Source: Oleiagrimonas sp036379395
GTDB taxonomy: Bacteria > Pseudomonadota > Gammaproteobacteria > Xanthomonadales > Rhodanobacteraceae
DNA length: 31,384 nt
Direction of reading: 5' to 3'
NCBI GenBank assembly: GCA_036379395.1
Contig: DASVGR010000025.1
Span: 1 to 31,384 of the forward strand
A program made the translations under genes and the position numbers. The notes under the pieces are model-generated. The model ran no database searches, was not told the DNA's origin, and saw only the letters and a list, made by a program, of their open reading frames with translations. The first letter of the stretch is position 1; every line of letters starts with the position of its first letter. Shown piece by piece: positions 16,675 to 24,268 of this stretch.

Positions 16675-16716
16675 GGATTGCCTTGGCAATCGAACGAGGT
16701 AGGCAAGTTTAGCCGA

Positions 16717-17295
16717 TCAAGGCGTGCGATACAGCGCCCCGCGCACCTCGCCGGCGCGCGTTTCGCGTGTCAACGACCATGTCGCGGGAACCGTCACGCC
16801 GGTACCGGACGGCATTTCAAGGTAGACGTGCGCGGACGGCGCCAGGCCCCCTTCCGCGCCGAGTCGTGCCACCACCGCGTCCCACAAGCCATCGGCAAAC
16901 GGCGGGTCGGCCAACACCAGGTTGAACGGCCTGGCCACCGGTTGCGCGAGAAAAGCCAGTGCATCGCCGGCATGCACACGACCGCGGTCGGCGCAATGCA
17001 GGCGTTCCAGATTGGCGCGCAAGGCCGCGGCCAGTCCGGCATCGCGCTCGACAAAATCGACCTGCGCCGCCCCGCGCGACAACGCTTCGATGCCCAGCGC
17101 GCCGCTGCCGGCAAAAAGGTCCAGGCAACACGCGCCCGGCACGTGCGCGGCCAGCCAGTTGAACAGGGTTTCACGCAACCGGTTCGGCGTCGGGCGCAGA
17201 CCCGGCCGCGCCGGCACCTGGAGCACCGAGCCGCGCAGACTGCCGGCAATGATGCGCACTTGCCCCGGTGTTCCCGCATCGCTCGCTCGCGTCAC
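16717..17295 (-). CDS. rsmD: 16S rRNA (guanine(966)-N(2))-methyltransferase
   Basis: A 192-residue SAM-dependent methyltransferase that modifies G966 of 16S rRNA. It shows RIIAGSLRG near the start, RPTPNRLRETLFNWL, the SAM loop CLDLFAGSGALGIEALSRGA and the catalytic LVLADPPF. No in-frame ATG fits, so I chose the GTG at 17295, which has GGAG 8 bp upstream and leaves 12 residues before RIIAG, as in homologues. A GTG at 17259 would start exactly at RIIAG. It is divergent from ftsY, with under 90 bp between starts. Confidence 0.92.
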   Translation of the reverse strand: MTRASDAGTPGQVRIIAGSLRGSVLQVPARPGLRPTPNRLRETLFNWLAAHVPGACCLDLFAGSGALGIEALSRGAAQVDFVERDAGLAAALRANLERLHCADRGRVHAGDALAFLAQPVARPFNLVLADPPFADGLWDAVVARLGAEGGLAPSAHVYLEMPSGTGVTVPATWSLTRETRAGEVRGALYRTP

Positions 17296-17379
17296 GTGCG
17301 CGCTCCGCACGCGCACGCAGGGGGGAAATGCCGCCGCGGTGCTAGCATGGCGTCCCGAATGACCCTTGCCGATCTTTCC

Positions 17380-18585
17380 ATGTTGAAATTCTGGAAGAAA
17401 AAAGACCATCACAAGGATAGCCAAGCGCCTGCCGAAGTGGCGAGCGACGCGTCCGATTCCGCCACCCCGGATGCCCTTTCGGTACCGGCATCGACGCCGG
17501 CGACGCCCGACGACACAGCGGCCGAGGCAGCCACGACGGCTGCTGAAGCCGCGACGCCAAGCGTTGCTGAAACCGCACCGGCAACACGCGACGCCACAGC
17601 GCCAACAACCGCGGCCGACGCGCCAACGCCTGCGCCCCCCATCACGACCGAAGCCCCGCGCCCCGCCAAACGCAGCTGGCGCCAGCGCCTGGCCGGCAGC
17701 GGCTTCGCACGCGGGCTGTCCGGCCTGTTCACGCACAACGCCAAGCTTGACGACGACCTGCTCGACGAGCTGGAAACCGTGCTGATCACGGCCGACGTCG
17801 GCGTCAACGCGTCAATGGCACTGGTCGAGGACCTGCGCCGCCGCATGCACAAACGCGAATTCGCCGATGCCGACGCGCTGCTCGACGCCCTGCGCGCGGC
17901 GCTGGTGGCCGAACTGGAGCCGGTGCAGCACGCGCTCGACATCACCACCTCGCAACCGTTCGTGCTGCTGGTGGTGGGCGTCAACGGCGTGGGCAAGACC
18001 ACCACCATCGGCAAGCTCACGCACCGCTACAGGCGCGATGGCCACAAGGTGCTGCTGGCCGCCGGCGACACCTTCCGCGCGGCCGCCGTCGAACAGCTCA
18101 AGGCCTGGGGCGCGCGCAACGACGTGCCGGTGCTGGCGCAGGGCCAGGGTTCCGATTCGGCCAGCGTCATCTACGACGCGCTGGACGCCGCGCGCGCGCG
18201 CGGCAGCCAGGTGCTCATCGCCGACACCGCCGGCCGCCTGCACACGCAAAGCGGCCTGATGGATGAGCTGGCCAAGATCGTGCGCGTGCTGCGCAAGCTC
18301 GACGCCGACGCGCCGCACGAAGTGCTGATGGTCATCGACGGCACCACCGGCCAGAACGCCATCAACCAGCTGCGCCAGTTCCATCAATCGGTCGGCGTGA
18401 CCGGCCTGGTCGTGACCAAGCTCGACGGCACCGCCAAGGGCGGCGTGATGTTTGCGCTGGCGCGCGAGTTCGGCCTGCCGATCCGCTACGTCGGCCTGGG
18501 CGAAGGCATCGACGATTTGCGCGTGTTCGACGCCCGTGCTTTTGTCGACGGCCTGCTGCCGGCCCATCTCGGGCAGACCGGCTGA
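17380..18585 (+). CDS. ftsY: Signal recognition particle receptor FtsY
   Basis: A 401-residue SRP receptor GTPase that docks ribosome-SRP complexes at the membrane. The N-terminal region (about residues 1-105) is Ala/Pro/Thr-rich after the amphipathic start MLKFWKKK. The NG domain follows with VVGVNGVGKTTTIGKL (P-loop), AAGDTFRAAAVEQLKAW, LIADTAGRLHT and VVTKLDGTAKGG. The start is uncertain because no clear ribosome site precedes ATG 17380; ATGs at 17359 and 17347 would add 7 or 11 residues. Confidence 0.96.
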   Translation: MLKFWKKKDHHKDSQAPAEVASDASDSATPDALSVPASTPATPDDTAAEAATTAAEAATPSVAETAPATRDATAPTTAADAPTPAPPITTEAPRPAKRSWRQRLAGSGFARGLSGLFTHNAKLDDDLLDELETVLITADVGVNASMALVEDLRRRMHKREFADADALLDALRAALVAELEPVQHALDITTSQPFVLLVVGVNGVGKTTTIGKLTHRYRRDGHKVLLAAGDTFRAAAVEQLKAWGARNDVPVLAQGQGSDSASVIYDALDAARARGSQVLIADTAGRLHTQSGLMDELAKIVRVLRKLDADAPHEVLMVIDGTTGQNAINQLRQFHQSVGVTGLVVTKLDGTAKGGVMFALAREFGLPIRYVGLGEGIDDLRVFDARAFVDGLLPAHLGQTG

Positions 18586-18593
18586 CATGAAAA

Positions 18594-18621
18594 CGGCGCG
18601 GCAACCAAAGCTGCCGCGCCG
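18594..18621. terminator. Strong hairpin just after ftsY
   Basis: A perfect 10-bp stem, CGGCGCGGCA/TGCCGCGCCG, with an 8-base loop, starting 8 bp after the ftsY stop. There is no T tract on the plus side, but reading the minus strand the stem is followed by TTTT. It may act as a weak or factor-aided terminator or as a 3' mRNA-stabilising hairpin. Confidence 0.55.
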
Positions 18622-18732
18622 GTCCGTGCATCCGGGGGCCCAGATGCACAAACGTGAATCGCCACTGAGGCGAGGACACGCATTATCCGGAGCACCTTCC
18701 GTCTTTACTCACGATTTCGTCACAATGCCGCC

Positions 18733-19782
18733 ATGCACCGTCGAACTCGACTGATCCTGCTCGGCACGGCGACCTTCGTGATCGTCGTCGTGCTCGCCGT
18801 CGTCGCGGCCATGTACGTGCTGCTGCAACCGGCGCGTTTCACCAACCTCTTGCGTACGCAAGCCGCCCGCGCCGGCCTCACGCTGACCTTGAGCGACCCG
18901 GCCAGCCCCACACTGTGGCCGCAGCCGTCACTGGTGCTGCACGGCGTGACGCTGGCGGCCGACAACCGCCCGGTACTGGTCGCCGCGCGTGCGCGGCTGG
19001 TGCTGCCGTGGCACACGTTGTTGGGCGGCCCGACCACCATCACGCGGCTGGAACTGGACGCGCCGCGCATCAACCTGGCCCAGGTCGGGCCAGTGCTGGC
19101 CAACGTCAACCACGACCGCCAGAGTGCGGTTGCCGCATTGCCGCGCATCGATGCCGGCGTGCGCGTCCGCAACGGTTCGCTGGCCAGCGGCGGCAACATC
19201 GTGCTGGACGACATCCACCTGGAAACCGGACCGCTGGTGCCCGGCCACGTATTCAGCCTCAAGCTGACAGCGCACACGGCGCAAAACCAGCAGACCACGC
19301 TGACGCTGCTGATGACGCCCCACGAACGCCCCGGCGTCATCGACCTGGACAACATCCACATCACACTGTCCGGCCCGTCCGCCATCAAGCTGACACTCGA
19401 CGGCCAGGCATCGTGGCAAGGCGGCTCCAATTTCAGGCTCGCATTGCACGGCCCGCTGGCGCACGCCGGCCAGCCACCCTACGCCACCGTGCTGAATCTG
19501 CTGCCGGCCAGCGGCCCGACACCCTTCTTGCTGCGCTTCAAACTGGACGGCCCGGGACTGCATGCCGACATGCACCTGTCGCCCGGCCAGTTCATCCAGT
19601 GGTGGCAGACCATCAACGGCAGCCAGACACCGACCAGCCTGCCCCTGCCGCCGGTGACCGGCGTCATCCAGGCCAAACAGATCACGCTCGGCAACCTCGA
19701 CATCGAAGGCCTGCAAATGACCAGCGGCATCGCGCCGCCCACCAGCGCGCCCGCCGCGGCAACGAGTGTCGTCAAACCATGA
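18733..19782 (+). CDS. AsmA-like membrane-anchored protein
   Basis: A 349-residue protein with one N-terminal membrane helix (LILLGTATFVIVVVLAVVAA) and a large periplasmic part rich in short beta-strand segments. The pattern is AsmA-like: PSLVLHGVTLAADNRPVLVAARARLVL, ITRLELDAPRINL and RNGSLASGGNIVLDDIHLET. AsmA-type proteins are linked to outer-membrane assembly or lipid transport. It is shorter than classical AsmA (about 600). Its stop overlaps the mutY start in ATGA, so the two are co-translated, though no functional link is known. Confidence 0.7.
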   Translation: MHRRTRLILLGTATFVIVVVLAVVAAMYVLLQPARFTNLLRTQAARAGLTLTLSDPASPTLWPQPSLVLHGVTLAADNRPVLVAARARLVLPWHTLLGGPTTITRLELDAPRINLAQVGPVLANVNHDRQSAVAALPRIDAGVRVRNGSLASGGNIVLDDIHLETGPLVPGHVFSLKLTAHTAQNQQTTLTLLMTPHERPGVIDLDNIHITLSGPSAIKLTLDGQASWQGGSNFRLALHGPLAHAGQPPYATVLNLLPASGPTPFLLRFKLDGPGLHADMHLSPGQFIQWWQTINGSQTPTSLPLPPVTGVIQAKQITLGNLDIEGLQMTSGIAPPTSAPAAATSVVKP

Positions 19783-20834
19783 TCGCCACCCGCTTGCTGG
19801 ACTGGTTCGACCATCACGGTCGCCACGACTTGCCCTGGCAGCAGCCGCGCAGCGCGTATCGCGTGTGGCTGTCGGAAATCATGCTGCAACAAACGCAGGT
19901 GGCGACCGTCATCGGCTATTTCACGCGCTTCGTCACCGCCCTGCCGACGCTGCGCGATCTGGCGCAAGCCGACGAGGACACCGTGCTGGCGTTGTGGTCG
20001 GGCCTGGGCTACTACCGCCGCGCGCGCCATCTGCATCAGGCGGCCAGGCTCTGCATGGAACGCCACGACGGACAGTTGCCGCACGATCTGGACGCGCTCA
20101 TCGCCCTGCCCGGCATCGGCCGTTCCACCGCCGGCGCCATCCTCGCGCAAGCCTGGGGCGAGCGCGTGCCCATCCTCGACGGCAACGTCAAACGCGTGCT
20201 CACACGCTTTCACGGCATCCATGGCCATCCCGGCCAAAGCGCCGTCGAAGCCCGGCTGTGGCAATTGGCCGACGAGCACACTCCGGCCACGCGCGTGGCC
20301 GACTACACGCAAGCCATCATGGATCTGGGCGCCACGGTGTGCACGCGCGCCCATCCAGCCTGTGACACCTGCCCGCTGGCGGCCGATTGCGTGGCGTATC
20401 GGCAAGGCCTCACCGACATCCTGCCGACCCGCCGCAAAAGCAAAACCACGCCGGTGCGCACCACCGTGATGCTGCTGTTGCGCGATGCCGACGATCGCGT
20501 GCTGCTGGAAAAACGCGGCCCGCAAGGCGTGTGGGCCGGCCTGTGGAGCCTGCCCGAAGCGCCCGACGAGGACGCTGCGCGCCATCACGCGCGGCACTTC
20601 GCGTCCGTCACCGGCATGCAATCACTGCCCGCGTTCCGACACACATTCAGCCACTACCACCTGGACGTGACACCGTGGCTCGCCACGGTCGACACGCACG
20701 CGAGCCACATCGCCGACGACGATCGCCTGCGCTGGTGCACGCGCCACGACATCGCCACCCTCGGCCTGCCCGCCCCCGTACGCAAGCTGCTGGAAAACCT
20801 GTGGGCCGCATCCCCCGTCACCGCCGGCGCCTGA
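19779..20834 (+). CDS. mutY: Adenine DNA glycosylase
   Basis: A 351-residue base-excision repair enzyme that removes adenine mispaired with 8-oxoguanine. It has the catalytic glutamate region LSEIMLQQTQVATVIGYF, the helix-hairpin-helix LPGIGRSTAGAILAQAWG with catalytic aspartate in PILDGNVKRVL, the 4Fe-4S ligands CTRAHPACDTCPLAADC in the C-x6-C-x2-C-x5-C spacing, and a C-terminal NUDIX-like domain (residue 230 on) for 8-oxoG recognition. Length is normal. It is coupled to the AsmA-like gene. Confidence 0.96.
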   Translation: MIATRLLDWFDHHGRHDLPWQQPRSAYRVWLSEIMLQQTQVATVIGYFTRFVTALPTLRDLAQADEDTVLALWSGLGYYRRARHLHQAARLCMERHDGQLPHDLDALIALPGIGRSTAGAILAQAWGERVPILDGNVKRVLTRFHGIHGHPGQSAVEARLWQLADEHTPATRVADYTQAIMDLGATVCTRAHPACDTCPLAADCVAYRQGLTDILPTRRKSKTTPVRTTVMLLLRDADDRVLLEKRGPQGVWAGLWSLPEAPDEDAARHHARHFASVTGMQSLPAFRHTFSHYHLDVTPWLATVDTHASHIADDDRLRWCTRHDIATLGLPAPVRKLLENLWAASPVTAGA

Positions 20835-20881
20835 ACACGCAAACCCCTGTTTGCCCGGCCAACACGCGCCAAGGCTGACTA

Positions 20882-20903
20882 GGGCCAGAAACATCCTGCA
20901 CTC
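20882..20903 (+). repeat. Left terminal inverted repeat of the IS
   Basis: Reads GGGCCAG, then AA, then ACATCCTGCACTC. Paired with 21933-21953; the only difference is one substitution plus one indel. Confidence 0.82.
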
Positions 20904-20917
20904 TCACTTGGAGAGTG
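20899..20917 (+). promoter_or_regulatory. RBS-sequestering hairpin at the IS left end
   Basis: CACTCTC-ACTTG-GAGAGTG forms a 7-bp stem that buries the GGAGAG ribosome site just before the transposase ATG at 20922. Such hairpins in IS elements limit translation from transcripts that enter from outside. The mechanism is inferred by analogy. Confidence 0.55.
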
Positions 20918-20921
20918 AGAC

Positions 20922-21968
20922 ATGCAGATCCAACGCATCGGATACCGGGTAAAAGGCTTCTATGCAGTCGCCGATCGTGCTCTTTGCTGGAGCATGATCA
21001 GTGCCGATGCCGAACAGCGTTACCGCATCCTGTGCTTCTGGGAGAAGCACGGGCTGGAAGCTACCTAGGAAGCCTTCGGCGTCTCACGCCGCACGCTTTA
21101 TGCCTGGCGCCAACGGCTCCGGGCCGGTGGCGGTAAACCCGCAGCCTGTGCGCCCCACAGCACTCGACCCCACCGTCTGCGCCAACGCTGTTGGCCGGCC
21201 GAAGTCATCAACGAAATCGCCCGTCTGCGTCGCGAACACGCCAACCTGGGCAAGGAAAAAATCCACCCGCTACTACAGGCCTGCTGCCAGACACGCGGAT
21301 TACGCTGCCCGTCGGTCCGCACCATCGGCCGGCTGATCGCCGATGCCCCGGACAAGATGCGCCATGCCCCACGTCGGGTCTCCCGCTTCGGGCAAGGGAC
21401 CGTACGCCGGCCGCGAACCCGCAAGCCCAAAGGCTATCGCCCCGAAAAACCGGGCGACTGCCTGGCCCTGGACACGGTCGAACGCCGCAAGGATGGCCTG
21501 GCTCGCTACCTCATCACCTGCATCGATCTGGCCAGCCGTTTCAGCTTTGCCCTGGCCTTCCGTTCCCGCACCAGCACCCATGCCGCCCTGACCCTGCGGT
21601 GCGCCCAAATCGTGCTCCCTGTACCCCTGCGACGCGTGCTCTCGGACAACGGCGGCGAATTCGCCAAACACTTCCACCAAGCCGTGTTGGACCAAGGCCT
21701 CACCCATTGGCACACCACCCCACGCACGCCCAAGATGAACGCCCACTGCGAGCGCTTCAACCGCACCATCCAGGAAGAGTTCGTCGACTACCACGAGGAC
21801 CTGCTGTTCTCCGATGTCGATGCCTTCAACGACCGCCTGTTCCAGTGGTTGCACTGGTACAACACCCAACGTCCCCACCACAGCCTCGCTCTGCGCACCC
21901 CTCTGGATATACTGGCCAACCATCTTGGCAACGAGTGCAGGATGTACTGGCCCAATACAAAGGCTTGA
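20922..21968 (+). pseudogene. DDE integrase-type transposase with an internal amber stop
   Basis: Reading from ATG 20922, one frame runs 348 codons with a single in-frame TAG at 21066-21068 (codon 49), between HGLEAT and EAFGVSRRTLYAWRQ. The stop splits the N-terminal helix-turn-helix. Downstream the integrase core is intact: CLALDTVERRKDG (first Asp), VLSDNGGEFAKHF (second Asp) and PKMNAHCERFNRTIQEEF (catalytic Glu), ending WYNTQRPHHSL. The codon before mutation was plausibly CAG (Gln). No internal start looks able to restore a full HTH, so the copy is probably inactive unless the amber is suppressed. The last codons and TGA lie beyond the right inverted repeat. Confidence 0.85.
21933..21953 (-). 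repeat. Right terminal inverted repeat of the IS
   Basis: Reads GAGTGCAGGATGT-A-CTGGCCC on the plus strand, inverted relative to 20882-20903. It encodes residues ECRMYWP near the end of the transposase frame. Confidence 0.82.
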
Positions 21969-21993
21969 CGCGCGGGTGCCAAGCGGATTTAAT
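21965..21993 (+). promoter_or_regulatory. Sigma-70 promoter of tRNA-Phe
   Basis: TTGACG at 21965-21970 and TTTAAT at 21988-21993 are separated by 17 bp, followed by a GC-rich discriminator, as expected for a stringently controlled stable RNA promoter. The IS ends only 11 bp upstream of the -35 element, and the transposase TGA is part of it. Confidence 0.72.
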
Positions 21994-22029
21994 ACGCGGC
22001 TCCGCGCCACGCAACACGCGACGCGGCTT

Positions 22030-22105
22030 GGCCAGATAGCTCAGTTGGTAGAGCAAGGGACTGAAAATCCCTGTGTCCTTGGTTCGATTCCGAGTCTGGC
22101 CACCA
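22030..22105 (+). tRNA. tRNA-Phe (anticodon GAA)
   Basis: A 76-nt tRNA with encoded CCA. The acceptor stem GGCCAGA/TCTGGCC is perfect. The D arm is GCTCAGTTGGTAGAGC, the anticodon stem-loop GGGACTGAAAATCCC gives GAA, and the T arm CTTGGTTCGATTCCGAG has the normal TTCGATT loop. Its 3' 49 nt are repeated at 31170-31218, showing that it is the integration site of the element that follows. The gene remains intact at the left end. Confidence 0.98.
22057..22105 (+). repeat. attL core (3' part of tRNA-Phe)
   Basis: 49 bp identical to 31170-31218, running from GGGACTGAAAATCCC through the T arm to CCACCA. Flanking bases differ on both sides. Confidence 0.95.
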
Positions 22106-22119
22106 ATAAAACAACGACT

Positions 22120-22144
22120 TACGCCACCCCAGCCGGGTGGCGTA
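22120..22144 (+). terminator. Terminator following tRNA-Phe, supplied by the element
   Basis: Stem TACGCCACCC/GGGTGGCGTA (10 bp perfect) with loop CAGCC, followed by TTTCGT on the plus strand. It starts 15 bp after the tRNA and lies inside the element, so the element supplies a replacement 3' terminator for the host tRNA. Confidence 0.72.
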
Positions 22145-22150
22145 TTTCGT

Positions 22151-22172
22151 ATGTAAGGTAGATGTAAGGTTG
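22151..22172 (+). repeat. Left integrase arm-type site
   Basis: ATGTAAGGT occurs twice with an 11-bp period. The same 22 bp recurs at 31021-31042 in the same orientation, beside the integrase gene. This is the arrangement expected of arm-type binding sites for a lambda-like integrase. Confidence 0.75.
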
Positions 22173-22224
22173 CGGCCGCCATGGCAAGCCCCTGCCGCCA
22201 GGCCGGCGCAATGATGCAGCCCAC

Positions 22225-22247
22225 AAAAAACCCGCACGAGGCGGGCT
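22225..22247 (-). terminator. Intrinsic terminator of the element's minus-strand genes
   Basis: On the minus strand the stem CCCGC-CTCGT-GCGGG, extended by weaker outer pairs, is followed by six Ts. It lies just after the small membrane protein gene and stops element transcripts running into tRNA-Phe. Confidence 0.75.
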
Positions 22248-22268
22248 GGTAGAGGGACGAAAAACGAT

Positions 22269-22556
22269 TTATCGCTTCACAGACTTGCCGTCGAAACCGA
22301 TCCTGTCGTGAGGATGTCGCTTGTTCCAAGCGTGCCGCGCCACTTCCTCAGCCACAATCAACACGCCACCGACGCACAAAAGGGTCAACTCACCTTGCGC
22401 CGTGGAAAGTCCGGACAGTGCACGAGACAGCAGCCACACCCCCAGCCCAGCGGCTGCTATCTGCAACACAATCCGGACGGCGCCGAGTGCCAGCCGCGTG
22501 AAGCTGACACCTGTCACCAGCATGAACACCAACAACAAAATGATCCATGTCGTCAT
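22269..22556 (-). CDS. Small membrane protein of unknown function
   Basis: 95 residues. It has an N-terminal hydrophobic helix (TWIILLLVFMLVTGVSF), a second hydrophobic region (VRIVLQIAAAGLGVWLLSRAL), a third (LTLLCVGGVLIVAEEVA) and a basic tail ending GKSVKR, so two or three membrane passes with a cytoplasmic charged C-terminus are likely. I do not recognise the family. It follows the J/metallopeptidase chimera by 40 bp on the same strand and precedes a terminator, so it is the last gene of that unit and a possible functional partner. Confidence 0.68.
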   Translation of the reverse strand: MTTWIILLLVFMLVTGVSFTRLALGAVRIVLQIAAAGLGVWLLSRALSGLSTAQGELTLLCVGGVLIVAEEVARHAWNKRHPHDRIGFDGKSVKR

Positions 22557-22596
22557 GCCGACATGCTACTCCTTGCCGGCTTTGCTTTGTCACGGT

Positions 22597-23871
22597 TTAT
22601 GAAAGTTGTTGGCCGATGACGGTGTCCAGAGGGAACGTCCTCAGACTTTTGACGCCCCCTGTCCGATTCCGGAGCGTCAATGCGCAATATCGCTGCCGTT
22701 TTTGCTCGCCGATGACGGCTAGCACTTCGGCGCCTGTCAGCGTGCGGCGCTCCTGCAAGGCGCTTGCGAGCGCCTCCACGGCCGGCCAGTAGAACGACAG
22801 CACAAGGGCCGCCATCATCATGGCTTGAGCCGCTACGCGCTGCCTGTGCGCCCTGTGAGGGATCAGGCTCGCCGCTTGCCAGGCGTGCAGGTCGGACGGC
22901 GGATCGCCGGGCTTCCAAAGCTGGTAACCGGGATCAAGCGCCATGACGCGCCAGTCAAGCCCCAAGCCCTTGAGTCGCCCTTCGGCCATCGGACCAGCGG
23001 CCGCGTAAATCATCTCACGCAACGCGATGTCATCCAGCCGCTTTGACGGCTGACCGCGACGCCACGTCTTGCGCGCGTCGGGCTGTGCGGGCATGTACGC
23101 GGTCGCTGCCTCAGTGACCGACAACCCCACATCGTCAACGTGAACCCGCTTGACGCCGGCACCGCACCACCATGCGGCGATGGCATGGCCAGCTTCATGG
23201 ATGCAGCGATCAAGCGGCACCTGTCCAGGCACGCGCTCCGGCTGCCAATAGCGCCGGCCGTTGATCTCTATCGACTGCCCGGGTTGCAGTTCAACGGCAC
23301 GCTGTGGCAGCGCCGCCAGCGCCGGCATGAACCGGAACCGGCCCACCACGCACGGAATGACGCCGTACGGGCTGGCCTGATTGCTGGTGCCGGTCAGACT
23401 GTTGAGCTGGGAAAACGGGTCGCTGCCGGCGCCGCCCAAGCCTTTGGCTGTCGGGGGTGGAACAAGGGTGTTGAGGGCCATCATTGCCAGCGCTGAAAAT
23501 CCGGCAGCCCATGCAGCCGATGCGCCCGTAACAACGCCGGCCGTCGTGCCGGTCAATGCCGTGCCCCATGCGCCGGCGGCCACCCCGGCGGAAAAGTAGG
23601 TGATGACCACCAGCGCGACAATGCGAATCCACTTGCTGGCGCTACCACCGCCCTGCGGGTACAGGATGACTTCCACCGACTTGCCGGCCTTGGGTCTCAC
23701 CTTGCCCCACAACGCGCGCGGTATCTCGTGACCACCAACCACCACACTGGCGGAATGCGCCACTTGGTCGCCCAGGGCTTCGGCAATGGTCATGCCCGCT
23801 TGGAACTGCGCAAAGACGGTTTCGCCGTCGAACGGTTGACGCTTGGCCACAACATTGAAACCTTCAACCAT
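22597..23871 (-). CDS. Chimera: N-terminal part of phage tail-tip protein J fused to an HEAGH metallopeptidase (M41-like)
   Basis: 424 residues. Residues 1 to about 190 match the beginning of lambda-J/TipJ-type tail-tip proteins: IPRALWGKVRPKAGKSVEV, a long hydrophobic glycine/alanine-rich segment (81-137), a PPP turn, then LTGTSNQASPYGVIPCVVGR and RFMPALAALP. J proteins normally continue for many hundreds of residues. Here the sequence switches near residue 190 to an FtsH-peptidase-like region: HEAGH at 225-229, AAAGPMAEGRL near 290-300 and GDPPSDLHAW near 322-331 (candidate third zinc ligand D327), with a C-terminal helix ending LTGAEVLAVI as in M41 domains. No AAA ATPase domain is present. 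The start has GGGAG about 9 bp upstream. The function is unknown. Confidence 0.75.
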   Translation of the reverse strand: MVEGFNVVAKRQPFDGETVFAQFQAGMTIAEALGDQVAHSASVVVGGHEIPRALWGKVRPKAGKSVEVILYPQGGGSASKWIRIVALVVITYFSAGVAAGAWGTALTGTTAGVVTGASAAWAAGFSALAMMALNTLVPPPTAKGLGGAGSDPFSQLNSLTGTSNQASPYGVIPCVVGRFRFMPALAALPQRAVELQPGQSIEINGRRYWQPERVPGQVPLDRCIHEAGHAIAAWWCGAGVKRVHVDDVGLSVTEAATAYMPAQPDARKTWRRGQPSKRLDDIALREMIYAAAGPMAEGRLKGLGLDWRVMALDPGYQLWKPGDPPSDLHAWQAASLIPHRAHRQRVAAQAMMMAALVLSFYWPAVEALASALQERRTLTGAEVLAVIGEQKRQRYCALTLRNRTGGVKSLRTFPLDTVIGQQLS

Positions 23872-24268
23872 GGCTGTTTCTCCCGATGAACGTTTTGATT
23901 CATTTGAAAAGGGAATTTTTTCTGTGCATGCGGGAACACGAGGTCACCAGCGCGCCGGATTGGCGAACTTTTGGCCACCCCCACTCATCCATTGTTTCGT
24001 TCCGCGAACGCTCTGCCCGTGGCCTCGCCCAAAACCAGCGGCGACGACGTGACGTCAGTGCCGCCAGCGCGTCCAGTATCATCGGTCATGTCGTTGTCCT
24101 CGATATTGAAGGCGAGCCGGACAGGGGCTCCCGCGTTGCGGTTGCAACAGCGTTCCTGCCCGGCTTCGTTCGCCTGTCGTGTCACGGCAAAGGAATAACC
24201 GCCACGACTGCCGGGGTTGTTGCGGACACTCGCCGGCTTGTCCGTTGCGGGTGCGTCATCTCGCAAAA
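23872..24268. other. Interval between capsid gene and J/peptidase chimera
   Basis: 397 bp without a convincing long gene. The minus strand holds an open stretch of 93 codons (23985-24266) beginning with TTG right after the capsid stop. It is rich in Arg, Asn and Gly, with no domain I recognise. The interval sits where a complete phage would have dozens of head and tail genes, so it may be the scar of a large deletion. Confidence 0.5.
23985..24089 (-). CDS. Possible 34-residue ORF
   Basis: ATG 24089 with GAGG 8 bp upstream gives MTDDTGRAGGTDVTSSP and ends AERNNG. It is the ATG-initiated part of a longer TTG-initiated frame. No homologue is recognised; it may be a remnant. Confidence 0.25.
   Translation of the reverse strand: MTDDTGRAGGTDVTSSPLVLGEATGRAFAERNNG

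Larger units (their letters stand above)
20882..21953 (+). mobile_element. Insertion sequence with rve/DDE transposase
   Basis: About 1.07 kb between near-perfect terminal inverted repeats. The left end is GGGCCAG-AA-ACATCCTGCACTC (20882-20903). The right end (21933-21953), read on the opposite strand, is the same except T for AA. It holds one transposase gene read left to right. No clear target duplication is visible next to the repeats. It sits between mutY and tRNA-Phe. IS481-like and IS3-like elements have comparable integrase cores, but I cannot assign the family. Confidence 0.82.

Noticed and set aside
15943..17379. Upstream extension of the ftsY frame
   Set aside because: Runs antisense through the lipoprotein, coaD and rsmD genes. 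FtsY begins at the basic amphipathic MLKFWKKK.
20871..21969. AAGGCTGAC left of the IS and AAGGCTTGAC right of it as a target duplication
   Set aside because: They are not adjacent to the inverted repeats (2 and 6 bp away), differ by an indel, and the right copy overlaps the tRNA -35 element. Probably chance.
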